From assembly GCA_938005475.1 (NCBI GenBank), contig CALLNY010000016.1, positions 1 to 58,109 on the forward strand: a stretch of 58,109 nucleotides of DNA. The letters run 5' to 3'. A model generated the notes under the pieces. It was not told the origin of the DNA, made no database searches, and saw only the letters and a list, made by a program, of their open reading frames with translations. Positions 8,236 to 17,066 of the stretch are shown here, one piece after another (the stretch's first letter is position 1; each line of letters opens with the position of its first letter). Source of the stretch: an uncultured Bacteroidia bacterium (GTDB lineage: Bacteria > Bacteroidota > Bacteroidia > J057 > CALLMJ01). A program made the translations under genes and the position numbers.

Positions 8236-9558
8236 TTATATTTTTACGTTGCAGTAACAAGCTAAGGAACTTACTTCGGATAAAAAATCCCCTACCAAAA
8301 AACAACTTCCACATATTACGATTAAATCACCTATTTTATATTTGTTTTCTAAATTTGTAAAAGTTTCTTGAAAATTTTTACAAACAATTCCATTTAAATG
8401 ATGTTGTGCCGCTTTCTGCTGAAGAAGTTTGGCATCTAACCCTCGTTCAATATTAGGCTTCAAAAAATAATAATTACTTGCTTTCGGGAATAAGGCTAAA
8501 ATAGGTTCTAGGTCTTTATCACTTACAAAACCTATAACAAAATGTAAATTACCTTCTGATAAATCTTTTAATTCTTTAAGAAGTTGAGAAATCCCCGCGA
8601 TATTATGTCCAACATCTATCAAAATAGAAAAATTTTTCAATCGTAGAAAATCTATTCTTCCCTTTAAACCCGATATTTTTTTAATGTTTTTTAGTCCTAC
8701 TTCAAGCGTTGTATCCGTAATATTAGGAAATGAGTTCCTTAAGTTTTCTACAGCAACTAATATTGTCTTTAAATTTTTTTGTTGATAAATTCCTGTTAAA
8801 TCAGTAGTATAAATTTTTTTTGTTTTTAGGTCTTCAAGTATTTGCATGTGAAAATTGCTATCAATAATCTTCCATTCAATAAAATCCTCCGCAAAATATA
8901 AAGGAGCATACTTCTCGAATGCTATTTTTTCAAACACTTTATCCGTTTCAAATTGACGCTCCCCAATGATTACAGGAATATTTCTTTTGATAATTCCTGC
9001 CTTCTCTAAAGCAATTTTTTCTAATGTATCTCCTAAAAAAATTTGATGGTCATATGAAATGTTGGTGATAATACTCAAAACAGGTTCAATAATATTGGTA
9101 GTATCTAATCTACCGCCCATTCCCACTTCAATCAAAGCTACTTCAACATTTTGCTCTTTAAAGTATTCAAAAGCCATAAACGTAGTAAATTCAAAAAAAC
9201 TTGGCTGAACCTTAAAAATAATATCCTTATGTTTTTCTACAAAACTTACTACAAAATCATGCGAAGCAGGTTGACCATTTACTTTGATTCTTTCCACAAA
9301 ATCTACTAAATGGGGGGAAGTATATAAACCTACTTTGTAACCTGATTGAATAAAAATTGCGGCTAAAGCATGGCTTACTGAGCCCTTTCCATTAGTACCC
9401 CCTACATGAACCGTAAGATATTCCCGATGCGGAGATTGAAAATATGCATCTAATTGATATGTTTTTTCTAAACTCGGTTTAAATGCAATAGTTCCTATTT
9501 TATGATATGCAGGCGTAAAACGATATAGAAACTCTAAAACCTCTGAATAATTTTGCAT
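8236..9558 (-). CDS. folC: Bifunctional folylpolyglutamate/dihydrofolate synthase
   Basis: This enzyme adds glutamate to dihydropteroate and to folates, using ATP, in the cytoplasm. The 440-residue protein has the Mur-ligase-like P-loop HVGGTNGKGSVSHA, LYTSPHLVDFVERIKVNG, the metal-binding region EVGMGGRLDTTNI and the C-terminal-domain motif DVGHNIAG. The ATG at 9558 is preferred over longer in-frame starts (up to 9639), because a -7 box lies at 9576-9583 inside that extension and would be read through. It is divergent from anmK, with a 79-nt shared promoter region. Confidence 0.95.
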   Translation of the reverse strand: MQNYSEVLEFLYRFTPAYHKIGTIAFKPSLEKTYQLDAYFQSPHREYLTVHVGGTNGKGSVSHALAAIFIQSGYKVGLYTSPHLVDFVERIKVNGQPASHDFVVSFVEKHKDIIFKVQPSFFEFTTFMAFEYFKEQNVEVALIEVGMGGRLDTTNIIEPVLSIITNISYDHQIFLGDTLEKIALEKAGIIKRNIPVIIGERQFETDKVFEKIAFEKYAPLYFAEDFIEWKIIDSNFHMQILEDLKTKKIYTTDLTGIYQQKNLKTILVAVENLRNSFPNITDTTLEVGLKNIKKISGLKGRIDFLRLKNFSILIDVGHNIAGISQLLKELKDLSEGNLHFVIGFVSDKDLEPILALFPKASNYYFLKPNIERGLDAKLLQQKAAQHHLNGIVCKNFQETFTNLENKYKIGDLIVICGSCFLVGDFLSEVSSLACYCNVKI

Positions 9559-9575
9559 GATGGAATTGCAGGTTG

Positions 9576-9583
9576 CAAACATA
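9576..9583 (-). promoter_or_regulatory. -7 box (TAtgTTTG) for folC
   Basis: A perfect consensus match 17 nt before the folC ATG fixes the start at 9558. Confidence 0.6.
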
Positions 9584-9614
9584 ATAAATATTTTAGGTGA
9601 TACAACTATTTTCA

Positions 9615-9622
9615 TAATTTCG
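9615..9622 (+). promoter_or_regulatory. Weak -7 box (TAatTTcG) for anmK
   Basis: One mismatch to TAnnTTTG; it lies 15 nt before the anmK ATG at 9638. Confidence 0.4.
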
Positions 9623-9637
9623 CAAACCAAAAGCAAC

Positions 9638-10756
9638 ATGCCCCAGAATTACAAACATCAAATTAGAATTCTTTCCCCCCAAAAAGAATATATAGGGATA
9701 GGAGTTATGTCAGGAAGTTCATTAGATGGATTGGATATTGCCGCTGTAAAATTTATTATGGAAAATCATGCGTTATCCTCTTTTGAAATTATTTCGTCTG
9801 AAACATTTCCTTATGAAGAACAATGGATTGCCAGACTAGAACATTTACCTCATGCTTCTGCACTGGACTTTGCAAAAACGCATATCCAATATGGGCATTA
9901 TTTAGGAAAAAAAATACTTAAATTTTGTAAGCAATATGCTATTAAACCGGATTTTGTAGCTTCGCATGGGCATACTATTTTTCATCAACCCGAGAAATTC
10001 CTAACCTTTCAAATTGGCTGTGGGCAAACAATTTGCAGTTATTTACGCTGTCCATTAGTTAATGATTTTAGAACAAAGGACGTTGCAAATGGTGGGCAGG
10101 GAGCCCCATTAGTTCCTCTTGTAGAAAAAGAGCTATTCCCCCAAATTTCTATTTTTATCAATCTTGGTGGTTTCGTTAATATTGCTATACATCAATCTGA
10201 TAACTTAATAGGTTACGATATTACGGCTTGTAATCGCGTACTAAACTATTATACCTGGAAATTTACTAAAAATCCTTATGATAAGAATGGAAATTTAGCC
10301 TCACAAGGTAATATTATCACAGATTTACTACAATACCTTCAAGCTATTCCTTATTTTTCGCAAAAACCGCCTAAAAGCCTTGGTAATGAATGGTTAGAGG
10401 CTTTTATCTTCCCGACATTAGATGAATATGCTTTAAAGTATGATTACCCATCTGTATTACGGACTTGGTGTGAACACGTAGCATTAGAAATTTCAAAAGC
10501 TTTACCCCAAAATGTCAATGAAACTATCTTGATTACAGGGGGCGGAGCTAAAAATCTTTTTTTGATGCAATGTATTCAAGAAAAACTATCCCCAAATTTA
10601 TCTTTCATGAAAATTAATGAACAAATTATTGATTTTAAGGAAAGTATAATTTTTGCTTTTTTAGGACTAAAAACCTTGTTAGGTATTCAACACTACTCCT
10701 TAAATATGGTTACAGGAGGAAAAAATACCATTTTAGGTAGTATTCACCTTGGATGA
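9638..10756 (+). CDS. anmK: Anhydro-N-acetylmuramic acid kinase
   Basis: AnmK cleaves and phosphorylates 1,6-anhydro-MurNAc released from peptidoglycan, giving MurNAc-6-phosphate for reuse. The 372-residue protein shows the ATP-binding GVMSGSSLDGLDIAAV, FRTKDVANGGQGAPLVP with the catalytic aspartate region, INLGGFVNI, and the C-terminal ILITGGGAKNLFLM. The ATG at 9638 is favoured over upstream in-frame ATGs at 9557/9560, which would place the start inside folC and before the likely promoter. Other recycling genes (murQ, nagZ) are not in the window. Confidence 0.95.
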   Translation: MPQNYKHQIRILSPQKEYIGIGVMSGSSLDGLDIAAVKFIMENHALSSFEIISSETFPYEEQWIARLEHLPHASALDFAKTHIQYGHYLGKKILKFCKQYAIKPDFVASHGHTIFHQPEKFLTFQIGCGQTICSYLRCPLVNDFRTKDVANGGQGAPLVPLVEKELFPQISIFINLGGFVNIAIHQSDNLIGYDITACNRVLNYYTWKFTKNPYDKNGNLASQGNIITDLLQYLQAIPYFSQKPPKSLGNEWLEAFIFPTLDEYALKYDYPSVLRTWCEHVALEISKALPQNVNETILITGGGAKNLFLMQCIQEKLSPNLSFMKINEQIIDFKESIIFAFLGLKTLLGIQHYSLNMVTGGKNTILGSIHLG

Positions 10757-11110
10757 AAATTATCCCGATAGCTAATGTTATTTCAAAATCTTTTTGATTG
10801 CTCTCAAAAGAAATCGTAAGAAAAACTATAAATAAATTGAACAACATTTTTATAAATTACCGAAATAACCTCATTGTCTCTCTGTGGGAAAAAATTCACC
10901 ACGAAGAACGGAGAAACGTAGAAAAAAAGGGGTTATTCTACGATGTTGCTTTGTTGTTTTTACTAGTATTTCAAAATTAGAATTTGATGAGTATTTCCCT
11001 TGTTTTATGTGTAATGATAGGGAACAAAAGCCCATACAGAATGTTATTATTTTTCTTATTTAGAACAGTTCTAAATCAAAAAATTATTTTTTATAGAGGT
11101 TACCATATTG
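10757..11110. other. Intergenic region anmK-hemA, no convincing gene
   Basis: This ~350-nt stretch contains a 60-codon frame with a TTG start (10798-10980) that I do not believe: it has no family resemblance. A short purine-rich piece near 10890-10935 (TTCACCACGAAGAACGGAG) resembles low-complexity intergenic debris seen upstream of GxxExxY-type genes in other bacteria, so this could be a remnant. The last bases lead into the hemA promoter. Confidence 0.4.
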
Positions 11111-11118
11111 TATTTTTG
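11111..11118 (+). promoter_or_regulatory. -7 box (TAttTTTG) for hemA
   Basis: A perfect consensus match ends 25 nt before the hemA ATG at 11144 and rules out the in-frame TTG at 11108. Confidence 0.65.
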
Positions 11119-11143
11119 CAGTGAAAAAAACCCATTAAATATT

Positions 11144-12409
11144 ATGGTTTCATTAAAAGCCATTCTTTTAACACATCATAATGCGCCTGTAAGTATCCGA
11201 GAATTGCTTTATTACGACTCAAATCAAATTGAACGTTTAATTCTTAATATTCAAGAACTTTTAGGTTTAAATGAATTTTTTGTAATAAGTACTTGTAATA
11301 GGACAGAAATTTATTACTTATCGGAAAAAAATTTTGATAAAGAGCTCATTACTCTGCTATGTCATGAAAAAGGTATTTTCAATGTGACAGAGTTTGAGAA
11401 ATATTTTGTTAGTATACCGGATACTTATGGTGCTTTGATACATTTATTTTCAGTAGCAGTTGGATTAGAATCCGTTGTGCTGGGAGATTTACAAATCATT
11501 CATCAAGTGAAACAAGCCTATATTCTTGCTAATGAACACAAATTAGTGGGTCCTTTTTTTCATAGGATGTTTCATGCTATATTTCATGTTAATAAGAGGG
11601 TTCAAAATGAAACCAATTTAAAGAATGGCTCTGCATCAGTGGCTTATGTTGGAGCAGAAATCTGTAATGAATTGATTCAAAATCTCAATCAGCCTCGTAT
11701 TTTAATATTAGGGCTTGGCGAAATAGGTAGTCATTTAACAGAAAATCTAATTGACAATTTTGGAGTGAACTCATTATATGTTTCAAATCGTAGTATTGAA
11801 AAGAGTTTAGCTTTTGCCCAAAAATTCCCCGTGCAAGTTCTACCGTTTGAAGAAGTTAAAAATAAAATTCAAGAATTTGATATTGTAATCAGTGCTATTA
11901 GTGTCCATGAACCATTTATTACCCCAGATTTAATTCAAAATTCTCCCCAAACTATTCATTTTATTGATTTGGGAGTACCAAGAACTATACATGAGGACGT
12001 ACAAAAATTAGGTAGCATTTTATTTAATATTGATGACATTCAATATCGAGTAAATGAAGCGTTAGAAATTCGCAGAAAATCCATACCACATGCTAAAAGT
12101 ATTATTGAAGAAGAAATTAAAGCTTTATTGGATTGGTCTAATGAATTAAGTATATCGCCTGTTATTCAACAAATTAAAGATGCTTTAGAACAAATACGAA
12201 AAGAAGAACTAGCAAAATATCTTCATAAAGCTGATTCCCAAAGTATGAAATTGATGGAAGAAATTACGCAAAGTATGGTAAAAAAAATTATCAAATATCC
12301 TGTACTACAATTGAAAGCGGCTTGTAAACGAGGTGAAGCGGATACCCTCATTGAAGCCATTAAAGATTTATTTACTATTGAAAAAAAAACAGAAAATCCC
12401 AAAGCATAG
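11144..12409 (+). CDS. hemA: Glutamyl-tRNA reductase
   Basis: This enzyme reduces glutamyl-tRNA(Glu) to glutamate-1-semialdehyde with NADPH, the first step of C5-pathway tetrapyrrole synthesis. The 421-residue protein has the catalytic cysteine in ISTCNRTEIYY, the family signature VAVGLESVVLGDLQIIHQVK, the NADPH-binding ILGLGEIGSHL and the C-terminal dimerisation helices. The start is at ATG 11144, downstream of the -7 box. The penicillin-binding protein follows 58 nt later on the same strand, but with its own promoter-like box. Rate control by haem feedback is known for the family, but nothing in this sequence shows it. Confidence 0.96.
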   Translation: MVSLKAILLTHHNAPVSIRELLYYDSNQIERLILNIQELLGLNEFFVISTCNRTEIYYLSEKNFDKELITLLCHEKGIFNVTEFEKYFVSIPDTYGALIHLFSVAVGLESVVLGDLQIIHQVKQAYILANEHKLVGPFFHRMFHAIFHVNKRVQNETNLKNGSASVAYVGAEICNELIQNLNQPRILILGLGEIGSHLTENLIDNFGVNSLYVSNRSIEKSLAFAQKFPVQVLPFEEVKNKIQEFDIVISAISVHEPFITPDLIQNSPQTIHFIDLGVPRTIHEDVQKLGSILFNIDDIQYRVNEALEIRRKSIPHAKSIIEEEIKALLDWSNELSISPVIQQIKDALEQIRKEELAKYLHKADSQSMKLMEEITQSMVKKIIKYPVLQLKAACKRGEADTLIEAIKDLFTIEKKTENPKA

Positions 12410-12455
12410 CCCTTGTCTATTTACACTTTGCTTAAAAATCTAACTTCTTTTTATT

Positions 12456-12463
12456 TATTTTTG
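12456..12463 (+). promoter_or_regulatory. -7 box (TAttTTTG) for the class A PBP, 4 nt before GTG
   Basis: A perfect consensus match ends exactly 4 nt before the GTG start at 12468, so a transcript from here would begin at or next to the start codon. Confidence 0.6.
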
Positions 12464-12467
12464 CAGT

Positions 12468-14720
12468 GTGGACGTTTGGGCAAGAATTTTCAATAAAAAT
12501 AACCCTTTTTATTCCTTTCATAAAAAATTTGTATGGATTTATTGCACTTTTGTATTACTTTTTTCTTTTTATGTGATATGGACATTGCCATCTGTTGAAG
12601 AGATAAACATTGAAAATACCGGTAAAGCAACTGAAATATACACTCGTGATGGAGTTTTATTAGCTCGTATGACAATAGGCGAAGAAAAAGATTTTGCTAA
12701 AACCAAAGATATTCCTTTATCTCTCAAAAAAGGGTTAATTTGTGCTGAGGACCCTGCTTTTTACCGTCATAATGGCATCCTTTATGCTAATTATTTCAAG
12801 CCTAACGCCAAAAAAAGTACTATCACCCAAAGACTAGCCCGAATGTATCTTAATGATAAAGGTGGTGGATGGTTTGGGATTGAACGCTTCCTCCAAGAAT
12901 GGATATTAACCTACCAAATTGAGGGGCAATATACCAAAGATGAAATTCTAACTTCATACCTTAATTATGTAAACTTTGGTGGTAATATTACGGGCATCAA
13001 TGCAGCAAGTAATGCTTATTTTAGTAAATCTCCCGATAAACTAGAACCTGAAGAAGCGATACTTTTAGTAGCTATTCTCAAGGCTCCTTCTTATTATAAT
13101 CCTATCAAACATAAACAAAGAGCTTTAAAGAGGCGTAATGAAGTCATTGACTTAATGCATCAACAAGGTTACATCAATAAAAAAGATGCTGAAATTTTAA
13201 AAGCAACGCCTATCGTGATAAGAAAAAAGAGAACTATCAAACAAACCTCTAAAAAAAGAGGATTAGCTCCTTATTTTGTTCAACAAGTAAAAAAAGAACT
13301 CAAACAATGGAGTAGAAAGCGTGGTATCAACATTTATAAAACGGGATTAAAAGTTTATACTACATTAGATTCAAGGTTACAAATGCATTTAGATACCGCA
13401 ATGATGGAGCATTTAAGTATCCATCAAAGATACTTGGAAAGAGAATTTAAGTATTTTGGGGCTCCATGGGAAAAGGATAGTAATATTTTGATTGCCGCTA
13501 TGAAACGTTCAAACCGCTACAAACAATCTAAAATAGAGGGATATACTGATTCTGAAATCCGCCAAGAGTTTAACGAGCCTATTCCGATGAAAGTCTTTAG
13601 TTGGGAAAATACAGACTTTACCAAAGATACAATTTTGAGCCCTTGGGATTCCCTCAAGTATTATGCTAAATTTTTACAACCAGGTGTTTTAGTAACTAAT
13701 CCTAAAAATGGGCATGTTTTAGCCTGGATAGGAGGGTTAGATGCTAATTATTTTCAGTATGACCATGTTGCTTATGGTAAACGCCAAGTTGGTTCTACCT
13801 TTAAACCTTTTGTTTACGCCGCCGCTTTTGATAAAGGTTTTAAGCCTTGTGACCAAGAGCCTAACCAGTATATTTCATTTCCTACACGAGAAGGTAAACT
13901 ATGGACACCACGTAATGCAGACGGAGAAATTGGGCAAGATACTTGTTTGAGAGATGCTATTGCAGGGTCAATCAATATCGTTGCCGTTAGAATTTCGCAT
14001 AAAGTAGGGATACAAACCGTTGTAGATTATGCACATAAATTAGGAATAAAATCATTTTTAGATACTGTACCATCGATTGCACTAGGACCTATGGATTTAG
14101 GATTGATAGAAATGACTACCGCTTACGGCACTTTCGCTAACTACGGAAAAAAAATAGAACCAATTCTAATATCTTATATTGAAAATAGTAAAGGTGAAGT
14201 GATTGAGCGTTTCACCCCTGAAATCGACGAAGTTCTAAGCGAACATACAGCTTATACAATGATACAAATGCTACGCTCGGTAGTTGATTTAGGAACAGCC
14301 GGTGATATGCGTTGGTTACATCAAGTACCTTATGACATTGAAGTTGCAGGAAAAACAGGAACTTCGCAAAATCATTCCGATGCTTGGTTTATTGGTTTTA
14401 CTACCGATTTAGTAGTAGGTTGCTGGGTGGGTTGTGATGACAGACGGGTTCGCTTCCTTTCTATGGATTATGGACAAGGTAAAGCCATGGCCTTGCCTAT
14501 CGTAGGGAAATTTTTAGCTCGAGTTTATAGTGATGATAATTTAAGCCTGCCCAAATCTAAATTCCGTAGACCTAACGGCTATATCCTCGATACCTGGTGC
14601 CATCCATTAGTTTATAAACGTGATACCCTTAAAACCGATACACTCCCTCCTATTGATACCATTCCCTTACCTGCTTCTGATTATAAACCTGATATCGACA
14701 TGTCTGATCTCGATTTATAA
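12468..14720 (+). CDS. Class A penicillin-binding protein (glycosyltransferase/transpeptidase)
   Basis: This enzyme polymerises lipid II glycans and cross-links peptides at the outer face of the cytoplasmic membrane. The 750-residue protein has a membrane anchor at residues ~22-42. A GT51 domain (~65-250) carries the catalytic glutamate in CAEDPAFYRH and STITQRLARMYL. A transpeptidase domain carries the serine in GSTFKPF (~442), a SIN motif and KTGTSQ (~627). A Pro/Asp-rich tail ends the protein. The GTG at 12468 is the only plausible start: the next ATG (around residue 66) would lose the anchor. No second gene follows in an operon; a new promoter starts the next gene. Confidence 0.93.
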   Translation: MDVWARIFNKNNPFYSFHKKFVWIYCTFVLLFSFYVIWTLPSVEEINIENTGKATEIYTRDGVLLARMTIGEEKDFAKTKDIPLSLKKGLICAEDPAFYRHNGILYANYFKPNAKKSTITQRLARMYLNDKGGGWFGIERFLQEWILTYQIEGQYTKDEILTSYLNYVNFGGNITGINAASNAYFSKSPDKLEPEEAILLVAILKAPSYYNPIKHKQRALKRRNEVIDLMHQQGYINKKDAEILKATPIVIRKKRTIKQTSKKRGLAPYFVQQVKKELKQWSRKRGINIYKTGLKVYTTLDSRLQMHLDTAMMEHLSIHQRYLEREFKYFGAPWEKDSNILIAAMKRSNRYKQSKIEGYTDSEIRQEFNEPIPMKVFSWENTDFTKDTILSPWDSLKYYAKFLQPGVLVTNPKNGHVLAWIGGLDANYFQYDHVAYGKRQVGSTFKPFVYAAAFDKGFKPCDQEPNQYISFPTREGKLWTPRNADGEIGQDTCLRDAIAGSINIVAVRISHKVGIQTVVDYAHKLGIKSFLDTVPSIALGPMDLGLIEMTTAYGTFANYGKKIEPILISYIENSKGEVIERFTPEIDEVLSEHTAYTMIQMLRSVVDLGTAGDMRWLHQVPYDIEVAGKTGTSQNHSDAWFIGFTTDLVVGCWVGCDDRRVRFLSMDYGQGKAMALPIVGKFLARVYSDDNLSLPKSKFRRPNGYILDTWCHPLVYKRDTLKTDTLPPIDTIPLPASDYKPDIDMSDLDL

Positions 14721-14803
14721 TGGTTTGCTTACTGTTCATCAACATTTTTTGCCATTTAAAAAATAAATATCGTTAAACTTTTGCATATTCTTTAATTAAT
14801 CAC

Positions 14804-14811
14804 TATCTTTG
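14804..14811 (+). promoter_or_regulatory. Promoter of the M43 peptidase (TTG-N20-TAtcTTTG)
   Basis: The -7 box has a TTG at 14781-14783 twenty bases upstream, matching the Flavobacterium-type promoter layout. It ends 15 nt before ATG 14827 and overlaps the in-frame TTG at 14809, excluding that start. Confidence 0.7.
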
Positions 14812-14826
14812 CATAAAATTTTTACA

Positions 14827-16986
14827 ATGAAAAGAAAGTTGTTATTTATTTTTTCAGTTATTAGTGTGTGCAGTATTGTTCATGCTCAGAAACCTTCTTG
14901 TGGAACGCAGGACCCTGAGGATATACTAAAATACAATCCTAACTTCTTACAAGAAATGTTGGATAATTTGAATTATTTGCCTGCAGAGCAAACTCAAAAA
15001 ACTACTAACAATAATTCCACATATGTCATTCCTGTGGTAGTTCATGTTGTCCATAATAATGGATCCGAAAAAATTTCTGCAGACCAAATCAAGTCTCAAT
15101 TTCCTTCTTTATTTAATGATTTTAGGAGAGTTCCTGGTACTCCTGGCTACGGCGGTTATGGGGTAGATACTAAAATTGAATTTTCATTAGCTACCAAAGA
15201 TACAAATGGAGATCCTACTGATGGTATTGTTTATATTCAAAACGCAACACTAACCGACTTAGACCGTTCCACTGAAGAAAACGCTCTCAAAACGCTTTCT
15301 AAATGGGACCCTACGAAATATTTGAATATATGGCTTGTAAAATCAATTGATGCAGGGGGTCCAGGTGGTACTATATTAGGCTATGCCACTTTCCCCAATT
15401 TCGCTAATAGCATTACCGATGGAATTGTCATTCGTTCAGATTGCTTTGGAAACTATAACTACTATCCTCAAGGAACCTACTTTTCTTTATCAGAACGATT
15501 TGGCAGAACTCCCACTCACGAGATAGGGCACTGGTTAAGTTTATTCCATACCTTCCAAAGTGGGTGCGGTAATTTTAATTGTAGCGCAAGCGGCGACCTA
15601 TGCTGCGATACCCCTCCAACCAAAGAAAATAATTTTGGTGCTCCCAAAAAACAAAATACCTGCGGAAATGATAACCCAGACAAATTAGATGACCCCAGAT
15701 TTTATATGGATTACGTAGATAATAATTTTATGAACAAATTCAGCCGTTGTCAAACCAACAGAATGATATCTGTACTTAATAACAATACTTATACAAGACG
15801 CTTTAATTTATGGAAAGATACTAACCAACAAGCTACAGGAACCGGTAAATATAAAAAGCCCGTTGCTAATTTCTGGTCTAATACTCAATATACGGTTGTG
15901 AATGCTCCCGTCACTTTTATTGATTATTCTGCAGGGCAACCCCATAACTTTACATGGACTTTCACAAATATCAATAATAATAATTCTTTCAATGCTACAG
16001 GAGGAATTACAGATGTAACCTTCCCAGATACAGGTTGGTACAATGTAAAATTAGTAGTAGAAAATCTTGCGGATACTGCCCAAATTACCAAAAATAATTT
16101 TATATATGTAGGGCAAATAAGTAATTTAAATCTACCCATTTCCCAAGATTTTGAAGCTAATACCTTTCCACCTGTTGGATGGCGTGTTATAAACAAAGAT
16201 ATTAGTCCCGATGGACTCAATGGTGTAACTTGGGGTAGAACAAACCTTAATGGATCAGGAGGGTTCGGTAATAGTAGACGTGCCGCTCGGATGATTTTTA
16301 GTGGCTATTCCGATATAGGGCAAGAAGATGAACTTTGGTCTGATGTATACAATACCCAAAATTATAGTGGCTTCTTAAAAATGGACTTCTCAGTTGCCTA
16401 TGTTCCACTTGATTACCAAGCTCCATCAGGTGAAATTTCTGTACAAGTAAATGATACTTTAACTGTTTGGGTTTCACAAGATGCAGGTAATACCTGGACA
16501 AGAGTCTACTATAAAGGCGGTGATGAATTAGCTACAGATTCTCCCTCCGACCAACAAATCAATTTCTATACCGCTACCCAGTGGAGAAGAGAAACTATTG
16601 ACTTAACTCCTTATGCAAATACCGATAAACTAAGAATTAAATTTATGACAATCAATGCGTTCGGGCAATCTTTATGTATTGATGATGTAGTAATTTATGA
16701 CCAACTAACTTCTAATTCCTCCCCTATTTTAATGGATAGTGATTTTAGTGTACTACCTAATCCATCGCAAGGCTCCGCTTCTCTACAAATTAAATTACAT
16801 CAGCCCGTTACTTTCAGTGCTTCAATTTACGATGTGCAAGGTAAACAAGTTTATGAATTTCCAACTCAAAACTTACCCATAGGTACTCATACTTTACCAT
16901 TTACACTGAACGCTCCAACGGGAGTTTACCTCATCAAAGCTATCATGAATGGTCAGACTATCACCAGAAAGTTAATTAAAAATTAA
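14827..16986 (+). CDS. M43 (pappalysin/cytophagalysin) zinc peptidase with PKD domain and T9SS tail
   Basis: This 719-residue exported endopeptidase starts with a signal peptide (LLFIFSVISVCSIVHA-Q). The M43 zinc motif THEIGHWLSLFHTF is at ~residue 229, with the downstream Cys-rich segment and a Met-turn region (FYMDYVDNN). A PKD-like domain follows (~345-435, VTFIDYSAGQPHNFTWTF). A MAM/jelly-roll-like part with FPPVGW lies at ~445-640. A C-terminal T9SS type A sorting domain (~650-719) runs from DFSVLPNPS to GVYLIKAIMNGQTITRKLI. I infer secretion through the outer membrane and anchoring or release at the surface. Start ATG 14827 follows the promoter. Confidence 0.92.
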   Translation: MKRKLLFIFSVISVCSIVHAQKPSCGTQDPEDILKYNPNFLQEMLDNLNYLPAEQTQKTTNNNSTYVIPVVVHVVHNNGSEKISADQIKSQFPSLFNDFRRVPGTPGYGGYGVDTKIEFSLATKDTNGDPTDGIVYIQNATLTDLDRSTEENALKTLSKWDPTKYLNIWLVKSIDAGGPGGTILGYATFPNFANSITDGIVIRSDCFGNYNYYPQGTYFSLSERFGRTPTHEIGHWLSLFHTFQSGCGNFNCSASGDLCCDTPPTKENNFGAPKKQNTCGNDNPDKLDDPRFYMDYVDNNFMNKFSRCQTNRMISVLNNNTYTRRFNLWKDTNQQATGTGKYKKPVANFWSNTQYTVVNAPVTFIDYSAGQPHNFTWTFTNINNNNSFNATGGITDVTFPDTGWYNVKLVVENLADTAQITKNNFIYVGQISNLNLPISQDFEANTFPPVGWRVINKDISPDGLNGVTWGRTNLNGSGGFGNSRRAARMIFSGYSDIGQEDELWSDVYNTQNYSGFLKMDFSVAYVPLDYQAPSGEISVQVNDTLTVWVSQDAGNTWTRVYYKGGDELATDSPSDQQINFYTATQWRRETIDLTPYANTDKLRIKFMTINAFGQSLCIDDVVIYDQLTSNSSPILMDSDFSVLPNPSQGSASLQIKLHQPVTFSASIYDVQGKQVYEFPTQNLPIGTHTLPFTLNAPTGVYLIKAIMNGQTITRKLIKN

Positions 16987-17010
16987 ATTTGTTCTTTGAT
17001 AACTTTAATA

Positions 17011-17040
17011 GGGCTCCTAATAATTAGGAGTCTATTTTAT
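17011..17040 (+). terminator. Intrinsic terminator after the M43 peptidase
   Basis: The stem CTCCTA/TAGGAG (17014-17019 with 17025-17030) is followed by TCTATTTTATTT. The 12 bases just before it (TTTAATAGGGCT) also precede the hairpin at 7521. Confidence 0.65.
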
Positions 17041-17054
17041 TTAAGGTTTTTTCT

Positions 17055-17062
17055 TATTTTTG
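17055..17062 (+). promoter_or_regulatory. -7 box (TAttTTTG) for the M28 peptidase, 4 nt before ATG
   Basis: A perfect match with only CTGT between its final G and the ATG at 17067; it implies a leaderless or nearly leaderless mRNA. Confidence 0.65.
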
Positions 17063-17066
17063 CTGT

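Noticed and set aside
9559-9639. Longer N-termini for folC (to 9639) and anmK (to 9557)
   Set aside because: Each extension crosses the divergent promoter region and the start of the opposite gene; the conserved parts begin at 9558 and after 9638.
10798-10980. 60-codon open frame between anmK and hemA
   Set aside because: It starts at TTG, resembles no family, has low-complexity Lys/Asn content and lies in a gap with remnant-like sequence.
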